From: an uncultured Acidobacteriia bacterium
GTDB taxonomy: Bacteria > Acidobacteriota > Terriglobia > Bryobacterales > Bryobacteraceae
NCBI GenBank assembly: GCA_903825445.1
Contig: CAIKAS010000320.1
Location: forward strand, 25,189 to 89,188
Direction of reading: 5' to 3'
DNA length: 64,000 bases
The notes under the pieces were generated by a model, which did no database searches, was not told the origin of the DNA, and saw nothing but the letters and a program-made list of their open reading frames with translations. Position 1 is the stretch's first letter. Every line of letters starts with the position of its first letter. Shown piece by piece: positions 51,250-60,858 of this stretch. The position numbers and the translations under genes were made by a program.

Positions 51250-52980
51250 ATGAAACAAATCGTGAAAAAAACAACAATCGTCTTTTCGCTTCTGGCGTTC
51301 TTTGGTGGCGCACAGGTTTTTCTGCACGCTCAATCGGGCGGACTGGATCCGGCCGATATCCTGAAGCCGCTCTCCGATCAGTGGACCAGCTTTTCAGGCG
51401 ATATGACGGGCAAGCGCTTTAGTCCGCTGAAATCGATCAATCTGAAAACGATCAACGGTCTCGGACTGAAATGGGCGAATACGTCGATCACGACGGGTTG
51501 CGGTCCGGATGGAACGGGTCCTGCTGCTGCCGGCGGGCGTGGAGGTGGTGGCGGACGCGGTGGCGCTGGTTTGATCGTTGCCGGGCTGGGCAATGGCGAA
51601 TCCAACAGCTGCGGGCCGGCGCGTTTTGGCGGCGCGATGCTGTTCGTTGACAACACGATCTACGCGGCAACGCGGGACGACGTTTATTCGATCGACGCGC
51701 ACGATGGCAGCGTTCTCTGGCACTACTACTGGAAGTTCCGCGGCGGCACGTCGACGGGGACGCGCGGTCCCAGCATGTGGCACAACTACATCTTCTTCAC
51801 GTTCCACGACAATTACGTGGTGTGTCTGGACGCGAGGACCGGCAAAGAGGTCTGGAAGAAAGAGATTGCTCCCTTCGATCAGCAGTATTTCTCTTCGAAT
51901 GTTCCTCTCGTCATCGGCAACCATATTCTTGTCGGTCCTGGTAACGATATGGATGCACCGGCCTGGCTGCAGTCGCTGGATCCCGAAACCGGTGCGATCC
52001 AGTGGACCCACTACAACACGCCGCAGAACCCGGGCGATCCGGGGCTTGAGACCTGGAAGGATCTGGATGCCGCGCGTCACGGGGCGGGCACGAGTTGGAT
52101 CCCTGGCTCCTACGATCCGGATACGCATCTTTATTTATATGGCACAGGCAACCCTACTCCGTCCTACACTACCGGGCGGGGAGATGGCGACAATCTGTAC
52201 ACTTCCTGCCTGATTGCGCTCAACGTGGATACCGGGAAAATGCAGTGGTACTTCCAGACGTCGCCTCACGATACGCATGACTGGGATTCGACGCAGACGC
52301 CGATTCTTGCCGACCTGCCGTTTAACGGGGTGACACGCAAGCTGGTGATGATGGCCACGCGTAACGGCTATTTTTATGTACTGGATCGCGTGACGGGAGA
52401 GCACCTCATCACGAGTAAGCTTGGACTGGTGAACAACTACGCGTCCGATATCAGCACGGATTCCAAACTGCATTTGGATGCGCGCGGGCAGGTGCAGCGA
52501 AACCCGCATAAGGACGCGAGTGTGGCAGGGTCTGTGGTGAACGATGACGTACTCAATCACCAGCCGCCGACGTTCTCGCCGGATACAGGGCTGTTCTATG
52601 TTCACGAGACGAATTCGCTGCGGATCGACTACCTGCTGGAACCGGATGCGCGCGGGTCGATGGGGCTGGGCGGCGAAAGCAGCGAAGCCGGGATAAACTA
52701 CGGCACGTTTATCGATGCCATCGACTACAAGACGGGCAAGGTGGTGTGGCGGCATCAACTGAGCAGCGGGAATGTCGGGCTGCTTTCTACCGCGGGTGGG
52801 CTGCTGTTTACCAATGACGGGCAGAATTTCGCGGCGTGGGATGCGAAGACGGGCACTCCGGTTTGGCACACGCAAATCGGCGCGCTTTCGGCTCCGGCGG
52901 AAACTTTCATGCTGGATGGGAAGCAGGTGATTCTGGCTTCTGCGGGGACGGGCCTGTATATGTTCGAGATGAAGCAGTAG
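51250..52980 (+). CDS. PQQ-dependent alcohol dehydrogenase-type quinoprotein
   Basis: The ATG at 51250 opens a signal peptide (MKQIVKKTTIVFSLLAFFGGAQVFLHAQ); the upstream in-frame ATG at 51220 overlaps the cytochrome gene and is rejected. About 576 residues in an eight-blade propeller: FSGDMTGKRFSPLKSIN, YSIDAHDGSVLWHYYW, CLDARTGKEVWKKEI, IALNVDTGKMQWYFQTSPHDTHDWDSTQTP (a diagnostic block of this family) and AWDAKTGTPVWHTQIG. A Gly/Arg-rich run sits at about 91-105. It oxidises an alcohol or sugar in the periplasm; the substrate is not readable. Confidence 0.92.
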   Translation: MKQIVKKTTIVFSLLAFFGGAQVFLHAQSGGLDPADILKPLSDQWTSFSGDMTGKRFSPLKSINLKTINGLGLKWANTSITTGCGPDGTGPAAAGGRGGGGGRGGAGLIVAGLGNGESNSCGPARFGGAMLFVDNTIYAATRDDVYSIDAHDGSVLWHYYWKFRGGTSTGTRGPSMWHNYIFFTFHDNYVVCLDARTGKEVWKKEIAPFDQQYFSSNVPLVIGNHILVGPGNDMDAPAWLQSLDPETGAIQWTHYNTPQNPGDPGLETWKDLDAARHGAGTSWIPGSYDPDTHLYLYGTGNPTPSYTTGRGDGDNLYTSCLIALNVDTGKMQWYFQTSPHDTHDWDSTQTPILADLPFNGVTRKLVMMATRNGYFYVLDRVTGEHLITSKLGLVNNYASDISTDSKLHLDARGQVQRNPHKDASVAGSVVNDDVLNHQPPTFSPDTGLFYVHETNSLRIDYLLEPDARGSMGLGGESSEAGINYGTFIDAIDYKTGKVVWRHQLSSGNVGLLSTAGGLLFTNDGQNFAAWDAKTGTPVWHTQIGALSAPAETFMLDGKQVILASAGTGLYMFEMKQ

Positions 52981-53044
52981 GGGCGGATTTCACGCGGATG
53001 CCGCGGAGTTCTCGCAGAGGGACGCAGAGAACCCCGGTCTGTTG

Positions 53045-54184
53045 TTACTTCGTCACCGGGGTATAGCCCTGCCAGACATATTCGAGAGCCTCGGGCAGCG
53101 TTTGGCGTTTCGTAGGGCCGTCGGTATGACCGGCGTTGCGGGCGAAGACGAACTGGTAATGGTAGCCTTTCGCGGCTAGTACACGGGCCATGTTTTCGTT
53201 GGCCTGCACCCAATCGTGCATGCCGTCACGCACGTAATAGTTGTCGTGGTCGCCAACTTCGAGCCAGAGGCGGAGCGGTTTGACGGGGCTCGACGGAATC
53301 AGCGTTTCGTGATAGCCCCATGCGCCGTGCGGTGTTTCGGGATTCCAGGGCCACTGGTTATTGATGTAAGTACCCGAGTAAGTGAGCACGCGATGGTAGA
53401 GATCCGGACGATACCAGGCCATGCCCATGGCCGCAGAACCGCCGGAGCTGCCGCCCATGGTGGCGCGGCCGTCGGGATCTTTTGTTAATTTCACGTTGTA
53501 CTGCTTTTCTACGAGCGGCAGCACTTCGGCTTCGACGAACTCGGCGTACTTGCCTGAGAGGGTGTCGTATTCGAGGCCGCGCTCGCTGCCCTGAGCATCG
53601 CCGCCGCCGTTGCCGATCGAGATGGCGATCATGACCGGCACGCGTTTCTGAGCGATGAGGTTATCGAGGCAGGTGAAGAGGCCGCGATCTGGTCCATCGG
53701 CACCGACGATGAACGGAGCGATGGTGCCGGGCACATACTGTTTGGGGACGTAGACGGCTACGGTGCGCTTCCAGGGAGCGGGGTGGCTGGTGGGGACGCG
53801 GAACTTGGCGGGATCGGCGGGGTCGGCGGTGCCAACGGTATTGGGTTCGCGGACGATGCCGGGGTAGAACTTACTGTCCTTCGATTCCATAGTGAAGGTG
53901 AAGACCGTGCCTTGCGGCACAGTTGGCTGCACGGTCATTTCGGGTGCCGCGGGATGTGTGGCGCCGAGGATGAAGTTGCCATCTTCGTTGGCGGGGGCGT
54001 TGTTTCCGTCGGAAAGTTCCCTGGCAGTGACGTAGCCGGGCGTGTGGGGATCGCGTGTCGGGTTGGGCGGTCGTGGCTGGGGACGAGCGGCGCCTTCCGG
54101 AAGAGGGGCTTCGGACGCGGCTTGTTGGGCAGGTGCGAGTGCGGCACAGATCGTGATTCCGATCAGGCAGGCCAAGTATTTCAT
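53045..54184 (-). CDS. Secreted esterase (Esterase D-like), paralogue 2
   Basis: This is a 379-residue protein with a signal peptide (MKYLACLIGITICAALAPAQQ). A short Pro-rich linker precedes RDPHTPGYVTARELSDG, also present in the paralogue at 26956. VAVYVPKQYVPGTIAPFIVGADGPD, GGSSGGSAAMGMAWY (Ser nucleophile, about 245), LEVGDHDNYYVRDG and NAGHTDG complete the Ser-Asp-His set. Compared with paralogue 1 it lacks the long RGG insert. It is convergent with the PQQ dehydrogenase and not part of that operon. Confidence 0.88.
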   Translation of the reverse strand: MKYLACLIGITICAALAPAQQAASEAPLPEGAARPQPRPPNPTRDPHTPGYVTARELSDGNNAPANEDGNFILGATHPAAPEMTVQPTVPQGTVFTFTMESKDSKFYPGIVREPNTVGTADPADPAKFRVPTSHPAPWKRTVAVYVPKQYVPGTIAPFIVGADGPDRGLFTCLDNLIAQKRVPVMIAISIGNGGGDAQGSERGLEYDTLSGKYAEFVEAEVLPLVEKQYNVKLTKDPDGRATMGGSSGGSAAMGMAWYRPDLYHRVLTYSGTYINNQWPWNPETPHGAWGYHETLIPSSPVKPLRLWLEVGDHDNYYVRDGMHDWVQANENMARVLAAKGYHYQFVFARNAGHTDGPTKRQTLPEALEYVWQGYTPVTK

Positions 54185-54286
54185 TGCGGCATGATATCAG
54201 GCGGACGTCGCGTGCGCCACAGGGAGTACTGTCAGCGATGACCCGGTTCTGCCTTTGTACACCACAACACCCACCAACTTCCGGAT

Positions 54287-57200
54287 TTACACCGGCGCCG
54301 TCTCGGCGACACGATTTCTATCCAGATTCCAAATGTCTTGCTGCACTCTCGCAGCGTCGAACACGACCACCCTGTTCCGACCCTGAGCCTTCGCCGTATA
54401 GAGCGCGGTATCGGCAGCCTTCACAAGTTCACAAGGGCTGGAGTAGTTTCCGCCGCTTAGCGTTGCAACGCCCAGACTAATCGTAACCCTGCGGCCAAAC
54501 GGTGAACCGGGATGAGGAAACTCCAGCCTGTGTACACACGCGCGAGCCGCCTCCGCCAGTGCGGCAGCGTGGGCTTCATCGGTCCCCGGCAGAAGCATGG
54601 CGAATTCCTCGCCGCCGTACCTCGCAATGCAATCCATGCCGCGCTTCCCCGCACTCGCCAAAGCCTGCGCCACCAGCTTCAGGCATTCGTCGCCGGTTTG
54701 ATGCCCGGCCGAATCGTTGAGCCGCTTGAAGAAATCGATGTCCGCCATTACGACCGAAAACGGGGTACCTGCACGCCGCGCGTGAAGCCACTCAGTCTCC
54801 AGTGTGGCGTCGAACGAACGCCTGTTCGAGATGCCGGTTAATCCATCGAGCGTCGAGAGCTGCATCAGATGCCGGTTGGCTTCCTGCAATTGCGAAGTCG
54901 TTCTCTCGAGACAGCAGTTCACGTTTTTCATCTCCGTGGTGCGCTCATCCACCATGCGAAGGAGTTCGCACTCCCTCCGCCGCATGGATTGCAGCCGAAG
55001 ACGCAGAAGCGCCGCAGCCATCGCAAGCGCGAGAAGCGCAGAGAGGCTGATGAACCACCAGGATTGCCAATAGGGAGGCTTCACTTCAAAATTAAACACT
55101 GCCGGGCTTTCGCTCAACTTACCCCAGCCGTTGCGTGCCTGAACTTCCAGCCGGTACGAAGCCGGCGGCAGTCCCGGGAATTCGAGTTCCCTCTCGTGCG
55201 TCTCCCGCCAGTCCCGGAACAACGGCGAAAGCCGGTAGCGGAACGTGACCGCGTCTTCGCGCGCAAACGTCAACGCGGAAAACCTGGCGGTCAGTGAGTT
55301 TGCGTTGTGATCGACGGAAGGTGTGCGCGTCGCATCGACAACACTTTTGCCCAGCGTCAGCTGGGTGAGGATGGTGACCGGAGGTGCCTGAACCTCCGTG
55401 TCACGCGGTGTAAACAGAGCCAGCCCGCCGCTGGTACCCAGCCAGACGGTGCCGTCCGGATTGGCGTGAAATCCGTTGAGATCGCAATCGTCCCAGACAA
55501 GCCCATCGTGATGATCATAGTGGTCCCAAACGGCACCGGGCGTAAAGGCTCCGTGGCGAACGTCACCGTTTAGCACATCGACGCCGCGATCCGTGCCTGC
55601 CCAGAGACGCCCGCGAGCGTCGAAGCCGAGGAAATACGTGGTGCCTTTTGCTGGGCTGGGAACAAACTTCCCAGCGGTGACAGTAACGCCGTCAGCGCTG
55701 ACCCGAAGCCGATCTATGCGGGAGCCGAACTGATATCCAACCCAAATGGTGCCGGTATCGTCGGCGGCGAGGCTGAGAATTTCGGTGTTGGTGAGACCCT
55801 GAACCGTCGTAAATTGGCTCCAGTGGCCATTCGCAAGACGATACAACCCCTGTTGTGTTCCCGCCCAAATATCGCCGTTTGGGCTCTCGACTATAGCAAG
55901 GCAGAACAACCCCGCGGGAAGCCCTTCCACCGGCCGGAATCGCAGCTCATCCAAATCCGCCACGAAAAGGCCGGTCATGGAAGCAGCCCAAATCCGATTC
56001 TTCCTGTCGAGGAACAAGGTGTATGGACTCTCAGCGGCAAGTCCCTGTGTCTTGTCGAACCACTCGACCTGGCCGGTCTGCGGATCGAATCGAGCCGCAC
56101 CCCTGTTTTCGGTGCCGAGCCATAGCTTGCCGTGTCGATCAGAACGGACGCTGTGGATGGCTACGTTTCCCAGCGCCGCATGGCGGGTCCAGTTCCAACC
56201 GTCCTGCGTCTGCTTGCCCAGAAACAGTCCTTCGTCAGTTCCTGCCCAGAATTGTCCGTTCGCGACTGGCGCCACCTCGTAAGCCAGATCGCTCCTGAGT
56301 CCGCTATCGGAGTTGAAATGGGCCCACTCTCCATAGCCGAGCCACTTGGCCAGACCGTGACCGGCAAGTCCTACCCAGACGGAACCCTCACGATCCTGCA
56401 AGACCGAATACACGGGTCCATAGAGACCGGCGGCACGAGTGACTCTTTGCCATCGGCCATGCTCCTCCACCAACATGCCGTCGGCGACGGGAATGAGGAC
56501 GTTCCCTTCCCTATCGATTGCGATCAGTCCGCGGGCTTCCAGGTCGGGGAGGCGCGGCAGATTGGCGCGGCCGAACCGGTTGCTTCCGTGCCGCATCACG
56601 GCGATCTTACCGGTTGTCGTTTGGGCCCATAAGTCACCGTTTCCGGCCCTGATCATGGCGCGCCATTGTCCGGGGAGGATGCCGGAGCCAGGTCCGAATA
56701 CCGAGGACGTGCCGCTGCCGGAAAAACAAATCTCATCGCCGCATCCCCACCAGATGGAACTGCCTTCAATGAGCAGTCCGTTCGCCGCGGGTGTGCCGGC
56801 ATGGGCGGGGGCGGAGAGCAGGCGCATTTGCAGCGAGCCCTCCGGATTCCTGGTCATCAGCACAACGCCCGCTTCGGTAGCAATATAAGTTGCGCCGTGG
56901 CCGTCAGACTGAATACTGGAGCCCCACATTACCCTGGTTGCCCCCGGCATGGGAAGGGACTCAAAATGGCGACCGGTTGCGGCCATACGGTATAGCCCGA
57001 ACTTGCCGCCTACGAGCAGGGTGCCGTCCGGGGCTTCGCCGAACATCGCCGCGTTCGACAGGGGAAGCCCGTCGGCGGGGCCAAGTTCCTGAAATCGTTC
57101 GCCATCGTAACGGAAGACGCTGTTCTCCGTGCTCATCCACAGATAGCCCTGTTTGTCCTGATAGAGCGATCTGACGGCAAGATTGGTCAGGCCCCGATCC

Positions 57201-57295
57201 ACGCCATAGTACTCAAAGCTGTACTGCTGAGCGACACTGGCCGCAGAGCTGAGCAGCACGAGACCGAAGGCGGAGATGCAGGACGGAAGGCGCAC
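54287..57295 (-). CDS. Beta-propeller sensor with C-terminal GGDEF diguanylate cyclase
   Basis: This is a 1002-residue protein. A signal or anchor (about 5-22) leads to a long periplasmic region of two-component-propeller repeats (LYQDKQGYLWMSTENSVFRYDG, LFLDRKNRIWAASMTGLFVAD, and so on) up to about 635, then a Y_Y_Y domain (PPASYRLEVQARNGWGKLSESP, about 705-730), a membrane helix (about 741-765), a coiled coil and a GGDEF domain. ARYGGEEFAMLL (about 890-901) keeps the active site, and RGMD five residues before RYGGEEF is a complete inhibitory I-site. It should make cyclic di-GMP in response to an outside signal, probably a polysaccharide product. Confidence 0.93.
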   Translation of the reverse strand: MRLPSCISAFGLVLLSSAASVAQQYSFEYYGVDRGLTNLAVRSLYQDKQGYLWMSTENSVFRYDGERFQELGPADGLPLSNAAMFGEAPDGTLLVGGKFGLYRMAATGRHFESLPMPGATRVMWGSSIQSDGHGATYIATEAGVVLMTRNPEGSLQMRLLSAPAHAGTPAANGLLIEGSSIWWGCGDEICFSGSGTSSVFGPGSGILPGQWRAMIRAGNGDLWAQTTTGKIAVMRHGSNRFGRANLPRLPDLEARGLIAIDREGNVLIPVADGMLVEEHGRWQRVTRAAGLYGPVYSVLQDREGSVWVGLAGHGLAKWLGYGEWAHFNSDSGLRSDLAYEVAPVANGQFWAGTDEGLFLGKQTQDGWNWTRHAALGNVAIHSVRSDRHGKLWLGTENRGAARFDPQTGQVEWFDKTQGLAAESPYTLFLDRKNRIWAASMTGLFVADLDELRFRPVEGLPAGLFCLAIVESPNGDIWAGTQQGLYRLANGHWSQFTTVQGLTNTEILSLAADDTGTIWVGYQFGSRIDRLRVSADGVTVTAGKFVPSPAKGTTYFLGFDARGRLWAGTDRGVDVLNGDVRHGAFTPGAVWDHYDHHDGLVWDDCDLNGFHANPDGTVWLGTSGGLALFTPRDTEVQAPPVTILTQLTLGKSVVDATRTPSVDHNANSLTARFSALTFAREDAVTFRYRLSPLFRDWRETHERELEFPGLPPASYRLEVQARNGWGKLSESPAVFNFEVKPPYWQSWWFISLSALLALAMAAALLRLRLQSMRRRECELLRMVDERTTEMKNVNCCLERTTSQLQEANRHLMQLSTLDGLTGISNRRSFDATLETEWLHARRAGTPFSVVMADIDFFKRLNDSAGHQTGDECLKLVAQALASAGKRGMDCIARYGGEEFAMLLPGTDEAHAAALAEAARACVHRLEFPHPGSPFGRRVTISLGVATLSGGNYSSPCELVKAADTALYTAKAQGRNRVVVFDAARVQQDIWNLDRNRVAETAPV

Positions 57296-57381
57296 GGCAG
57301 ATAAGACCTTGGTCTATCTCATCGGCGTTTTTGCGCGGTTTTGCAGGTACGAAGAAATACAGGAGCCTAAGCCCCTCTGTA

Positions 57382-60273
57382 TTACGGTTTCGAACCGGTC
57401 AACGCGAACGTCTTGGGTCCGCGCGATGTGCACGTGAGGTCATCACCCACATGCACCGTGAGCGCCTGGTTCGCGGCGTCCCAGGCCGCGCCCAACGTAT
57501 ATGCGGGACCGGGCTGGTTATCGGGGAACTGCTGTGTCCATTGCGTGCCATCCCAGAGCCATGTCTCGCGCCGGAAATCGTACTGCCAGCTGTTGTCCGT
57601 GATCTCCTTACCACCGGTTCCGCCAATCATTGTGACCGCGCCCAAACCTGGGTGATAGGCCAGCACGTGTCCGATCCGGCCTGAGGGAGGAAGGGCAACG
57701 GACTTCAAATGCCAGGCCGACCCGTCCCACGCCCACGTGTCCGAGGGCCAGGCTGGCGCACCGCCAATCACCATGCCACCAAACAAAATCGTCTCGCCGT
57801 GCGCAGCATCAAACGTCATCGCTTGTCCTGTCCGCGGCCCCGGGCTGTCCGAAGTCACGGCTTGTGTCCAGTTGGCTCCGTCCCAAAGCCAGGTATCGCT
57901 GCCGGCGCCGGGGTCACCCGACCCCCCGTACATCACGACGCGATGCGAAACCTCGTCATAGGCCATGGCGTGACCGATCCTGGCGGGCGGACTCGAGGCG
58001 GGATGCATCAGCTGCCAATTCACACCGTCAAACACCCAGGTCTGATTACTGAAACCGAAGGTGACGCCGTCCTGTCCGCCGAAAAGCACGACCTGGTTGT
58101 GCGCCTTGTCGAGAACCATGGCATGCCCGGCAAGAAGACCTGGATTGTTGGCTGGATGTTGCAGCGCCCAGTTCGAACCATTCCACATCCAGGTTTCCGA
58201 GGAGAAGGTCGTATCGAACGCGCCACCATACAGAATCGCCTGCCCTGTTACGGGAGATTGGGCCATTGCCTGGTTCAGCCGCGCGGAAGGGGCATCCTGA
58301 GGATTGGATTGTGTAAATGTTAAGGGACTGTTCGATGGAGTTCCGGAATCCTGCGTAATCGTGAATACCTGATCGTCCAGCGTTATGTGCCCAACGCGCA
58401 TGGCACCAGTGTTGGCCGCAACAATATAGCGAACCGAGCACGGGCCTACCGTCTGATAAGTGGAGGTTTCCACGTCGGTGATCCATTCCACATCCGTTCC
58501 CAAAGCCCACGCGTAATCCGGCGCCGTGGTGGCAACGGCTATTTGTCCCGTACCTCCGGATGCGGGTATGAGTTGTGAGTACGGGGTCAGGCTGAGACTT
58601 GCGGATGTGCCTGCCTGAGTGACGATCAGAAACGCATCGCCCGCGGTGATTTTCGCCCAGCGCGGCGACACATTCGGATTCGGGCTGACTGTGAAGCCAA
58701 AACCGGAGTTGTCGGATGTGCCGAGTTGAATCCAGGACGCCGTCGTCGCGGCCGACCATTGGCAACCAGCCGGGGCGACCACTGTGGCAAGACCCGTACC
58801 GCCGTCGCTCGGGAATGCGGCCTGCCCGGTCACGGAACTGGCGCAAACCGGTGCCGCCGCGTATGAGACGCTGACGGTTAGCCCAGCGGCAGAGACATTC
58901 GTCACTGTCAGGCGCAGGCTGCTATACGGATCATTCCAGCTTTGCCCGACGTGCAGAAACGGATCGGCGGTATTGGCAATTTCCGGGTGGAAATTCACCA
59001 GGTTCGAATACATCGCCGCAGTTGAGCCACCCACCGTTGGAGCGAGAGCCGGATCTTCGTAATGCGCCAGCAAACCGGTGAACGCATTCTGCGGCAGCGT
59101 CGCGTCGAATGTGCCCTGCGGCTGCCGGTATTCAAGCCAGAGGAGTGCGTCATCACTTCTCTGACGAGTCACGCGCAGGACACGTGTGCCGACATTGGTT
59201 TCATAGGGCGAGAGCGTATAAGTCCCCGCTCGGGAGACCAACTGCGTGCTAAGCTCCGGCAGCCAGCCCAGCAGTGACTTCTGGGGGGCTGACCATTGGG
59301 CAGTCTGCCGCCCCATGTTGGAAAACGAGTCGCCGTATTCGTGCAAAGAGTCCCACGCTGCCGCAGCCTGGTTGACCGGCCCGAGCACGTCTGCGCCGTA
59401 GTCCGCCAGCCGCGCGTGCTGTAGCCCGAAGGCGTGCCCCATTTCGTGCGCGGCAATCGTCACGGTCTCATTCTGCGAGACAAGGCTCTCGGCACCCATC
59501 CAGATGGACGATGCGGTGGGGTCGCCCTGGGGAGACGGCACGGTGTCGCAGCCGAGCAGCGCCATGCCACCGGATTCGAGCCCACTCTGGCCCTGCGGCG
59601 CCACTACGACGATGCGATTGTAGGGGGTCAGATCCGCCAACGCTGCCGCAGCGCGCACTGCGGAGTCGCGCTCGGCAATAGGCTGGTCGAAGTAGTCGCT
59701 ATCCATGACGACGGGCCCGAGTACCGTGCCGCTCAGCCAGGTTTGTCCGTTGGACGATTCCCGGAGAAATTCGTCGACGGTCTGGCTCTGACCGGTTTGG
59801 CCGGAACCAGTCTGGCCTGAACCGAAGAAACTCGATTTCATCAGGTCCGGTGTCACCGAAGAGAGGAGCGCCTTCGAGGGAAACGATGCCAGAATCACAA
59901 CCGTCTTCTGCTCACCAACAGCACTGCATCCACTGGCATCGCCGGAAGCCACGGGTACTGGCGTTATGTGTGGAGCGCGGATAATGCCTGGGCCTGGCGG
60001 ACCGGAGTGCCCGGCTATGCCTGCGGTGACGTCACCGATCACCTGTACCGTCTGGCCGGTGTGAAGGTTCCCGGCCGCCGCACCCTGTAGTTCCAGGGTT
60101 TCGGCGTCGGTTCTCAGAAACACGCGGGTGTGCGCCGGCGCATTCTGTCCATTATCGACAACGAGTATTTCCACCTGGCCCCGCCAGGTTCCAGCCGACA
60201 ACTGCGCGCCCCACAAGATTAGTGACAGGTATACTCCCGCCTGTAATCCGAAGGACGAGGCACGTTTAGACAT
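57382..60273 (-). CDS. Secreted metalloprotease with BACON-like and kelch domains
   Basis: This is a 963-residue protein with a signal peptide (about 1-27). A zincin domain lies at about 130-460: VTIAAHEMGHAFGLQHARLADYGAD (about 268-292) has the HExxHxxxxxH zinc motif, resembling M6/M43-like and gametolysin-type secreted proteases. Two BACON-like beta domains follow (CQWSAATTASWIQLG near 505 and DYAWALGTDVEWITDV near 590), usually mucin- or carbohydrate-binding. The last 310 residues are kelch blades (AMVLDKAHNQVVLFGG, AMTFDAAHGETILFGG, and so on). It probably acts at or outside the cell surface. The gene is monocistronic. Confidence 0.87.
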   Translation of the reverse strand: MSKRASSFGLQAGVYLSLILWGAQLSAGTWRGQVEILVVDNGQNAPAHTRVFLRTDAETLELQGAAAGNLHTGQTVQVIGDVTAGIAGHSGPPGPGIIRAPHITPVPVASGDASGCSAVGEQKTVVILASFPSKALLSSVTPDLMKSSFFGSGQTGSGQTGQSQTVDEFLRESSNGQTWLSGTVLGPVVMDSDYFDQPIAERDSAVRAAAALADLTPYNRIVVVAPQGQSGLESGGMALLGCDTVPSPQGDPTASSIWMGAESLVSQNETVTIAAHEMGHAFGLQHARLADYGADVLGPVNQAAAAWDSLHEYGDSFSNMGRQTAQWSAPQKSLLGWLPELSTQLVSRAGTYTLSPYETNVGTRVLRVTRQRSDDALLWLEYRQPQGTFDATLPQNAFTGLLAHYEDPALAPTVGGSTAAMYSNLVNFHPEIANTADPFLHVGQSWNDPYSSLRLTVTNVSAAGLTVSVSYAAAPVCASSVTGQAAFPSDGGTGLATVVAPAGCQWSAATTASWIQLGTSDNSGFGFTVSPNPNVSPRWAKITAGDAFLIVTQAGTSASLSLTPYSQLIPASGGTGQIAVATTAPDYAWALGTDVEWITDVETSTYQTVGPCSVRYIVAANTGAMRVGHITLDDQVFTITQDSGTPSNSPLTFTQSNPQDAPSARLNQAMAQSPVTGQAILYGGAFDTTFSSETWMWNGSNWALQHPANNPGLLAGHAMVLDKAHNQVVLFGGQDGVTFGFSNQTWVFDGVNWQLMHPASSPPARIGHAMAYDEVSHRVVMYGGSGDPGAGSDTWLWDGANWTQAVTSDSPGPRTGQAMTFDAAHGETILFGGMVIGGAPAWPSDTWAWDGSAWHLKSVALPPSGRIGHVLAYHPGLGAVTMIGGTGGKEITDNSWQYDFRRETWLWDGTQWTQQFPDNQPGPAYTLGAAWDAANQALTVHVGDDLTCTSRGPKTFALTGSKP

Positions 60274-60525
60274 AAATCTCCCCCGTCATTTATCTAGTGC
60301 GCAAGAACAGGGGTAATATGGCAGCCGAGGTCATAATTAATTCTTTAGATGACAGTCCGGCTTCCGGCTGGACGGCGCATGTAAGGCGAATGCGCGGCCG
60401 CCCGTGAGTCTCGCTGCCGGCCATGCGGCCAATATCCTCCACTTTGCTTATCGGCGAATTGGGCGATATTTTCCGAAGTCGTGAAACAATACAGGCAGGA
60501 CGAGGGGTATAAATTAAGGATGTCG

Positions 60526-60837
60526 ATGGACACTAAACAAATGGACGCCACGCCGATTATCATGACCGTTAACTTTCAGGCCCGCCCTGGGAAGGAGGCG
60601 GAGTTGAGAGCGGCATTGACCGAGGTCGTCGGACCAACGCGACAGGAGGATGGATGCCTATTTTATGACCTGCACGTGTCGGCTGACGATCCGTCGAAAT
60701 TCCTGTTTCACGAGAGCTGGGCGAGCAAGACGCATCACGAGGCTCACGACCGAACGGCGCACATTCAGCGATTGCGGGCACGGATTAATGAACTCTCCCT
60801 GCCTGCGGCCAAAGCCTGGTGGGAAAAGATCGTCTGA
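60526..60837 (+). CDS. Antibiotic biosynthesis monooxygenase (ABM)-domain protein
   Basis: AAGGA lies 5 nt before the ATG at 60526, so this start is preferred to the GTG at 60481 and ATG at 60520. 103 residues form one ferredoxin-like ABM domain: IIMTVNFQARPGKEAELRAALTEVVGPTRQEDGCLFYDLHV, FLFHESWASKTHHEAHDRTAHI. YgiN/LsrG-type relatives act on quinones or autoinducer-2, but most have no known substrate. It is a single cytoplasmic gene, convergent with the DUF3738 gene. Confidence 0.9.
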   Translation: MDTKQMDATPIIMTVNFQARPGKEAELRAALTEVVGPTRQEDGCLFYDLHVSADDPSKFLFHESWASKTHHEAHDRTAHIQRLRARINELSLPAAKAWWEKIV

Positions 60838-60858
60838 GTTTGGCGAATATAGTGTGAG

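Noticed and set aside
53000..53035. Bases reading GCGGAGTTCTCGCAGAGGGACGCAGAG as a possible repeat
   Set aside because: Only one degenerate occurrence was seen in this window, so no repeat family can be claimed.
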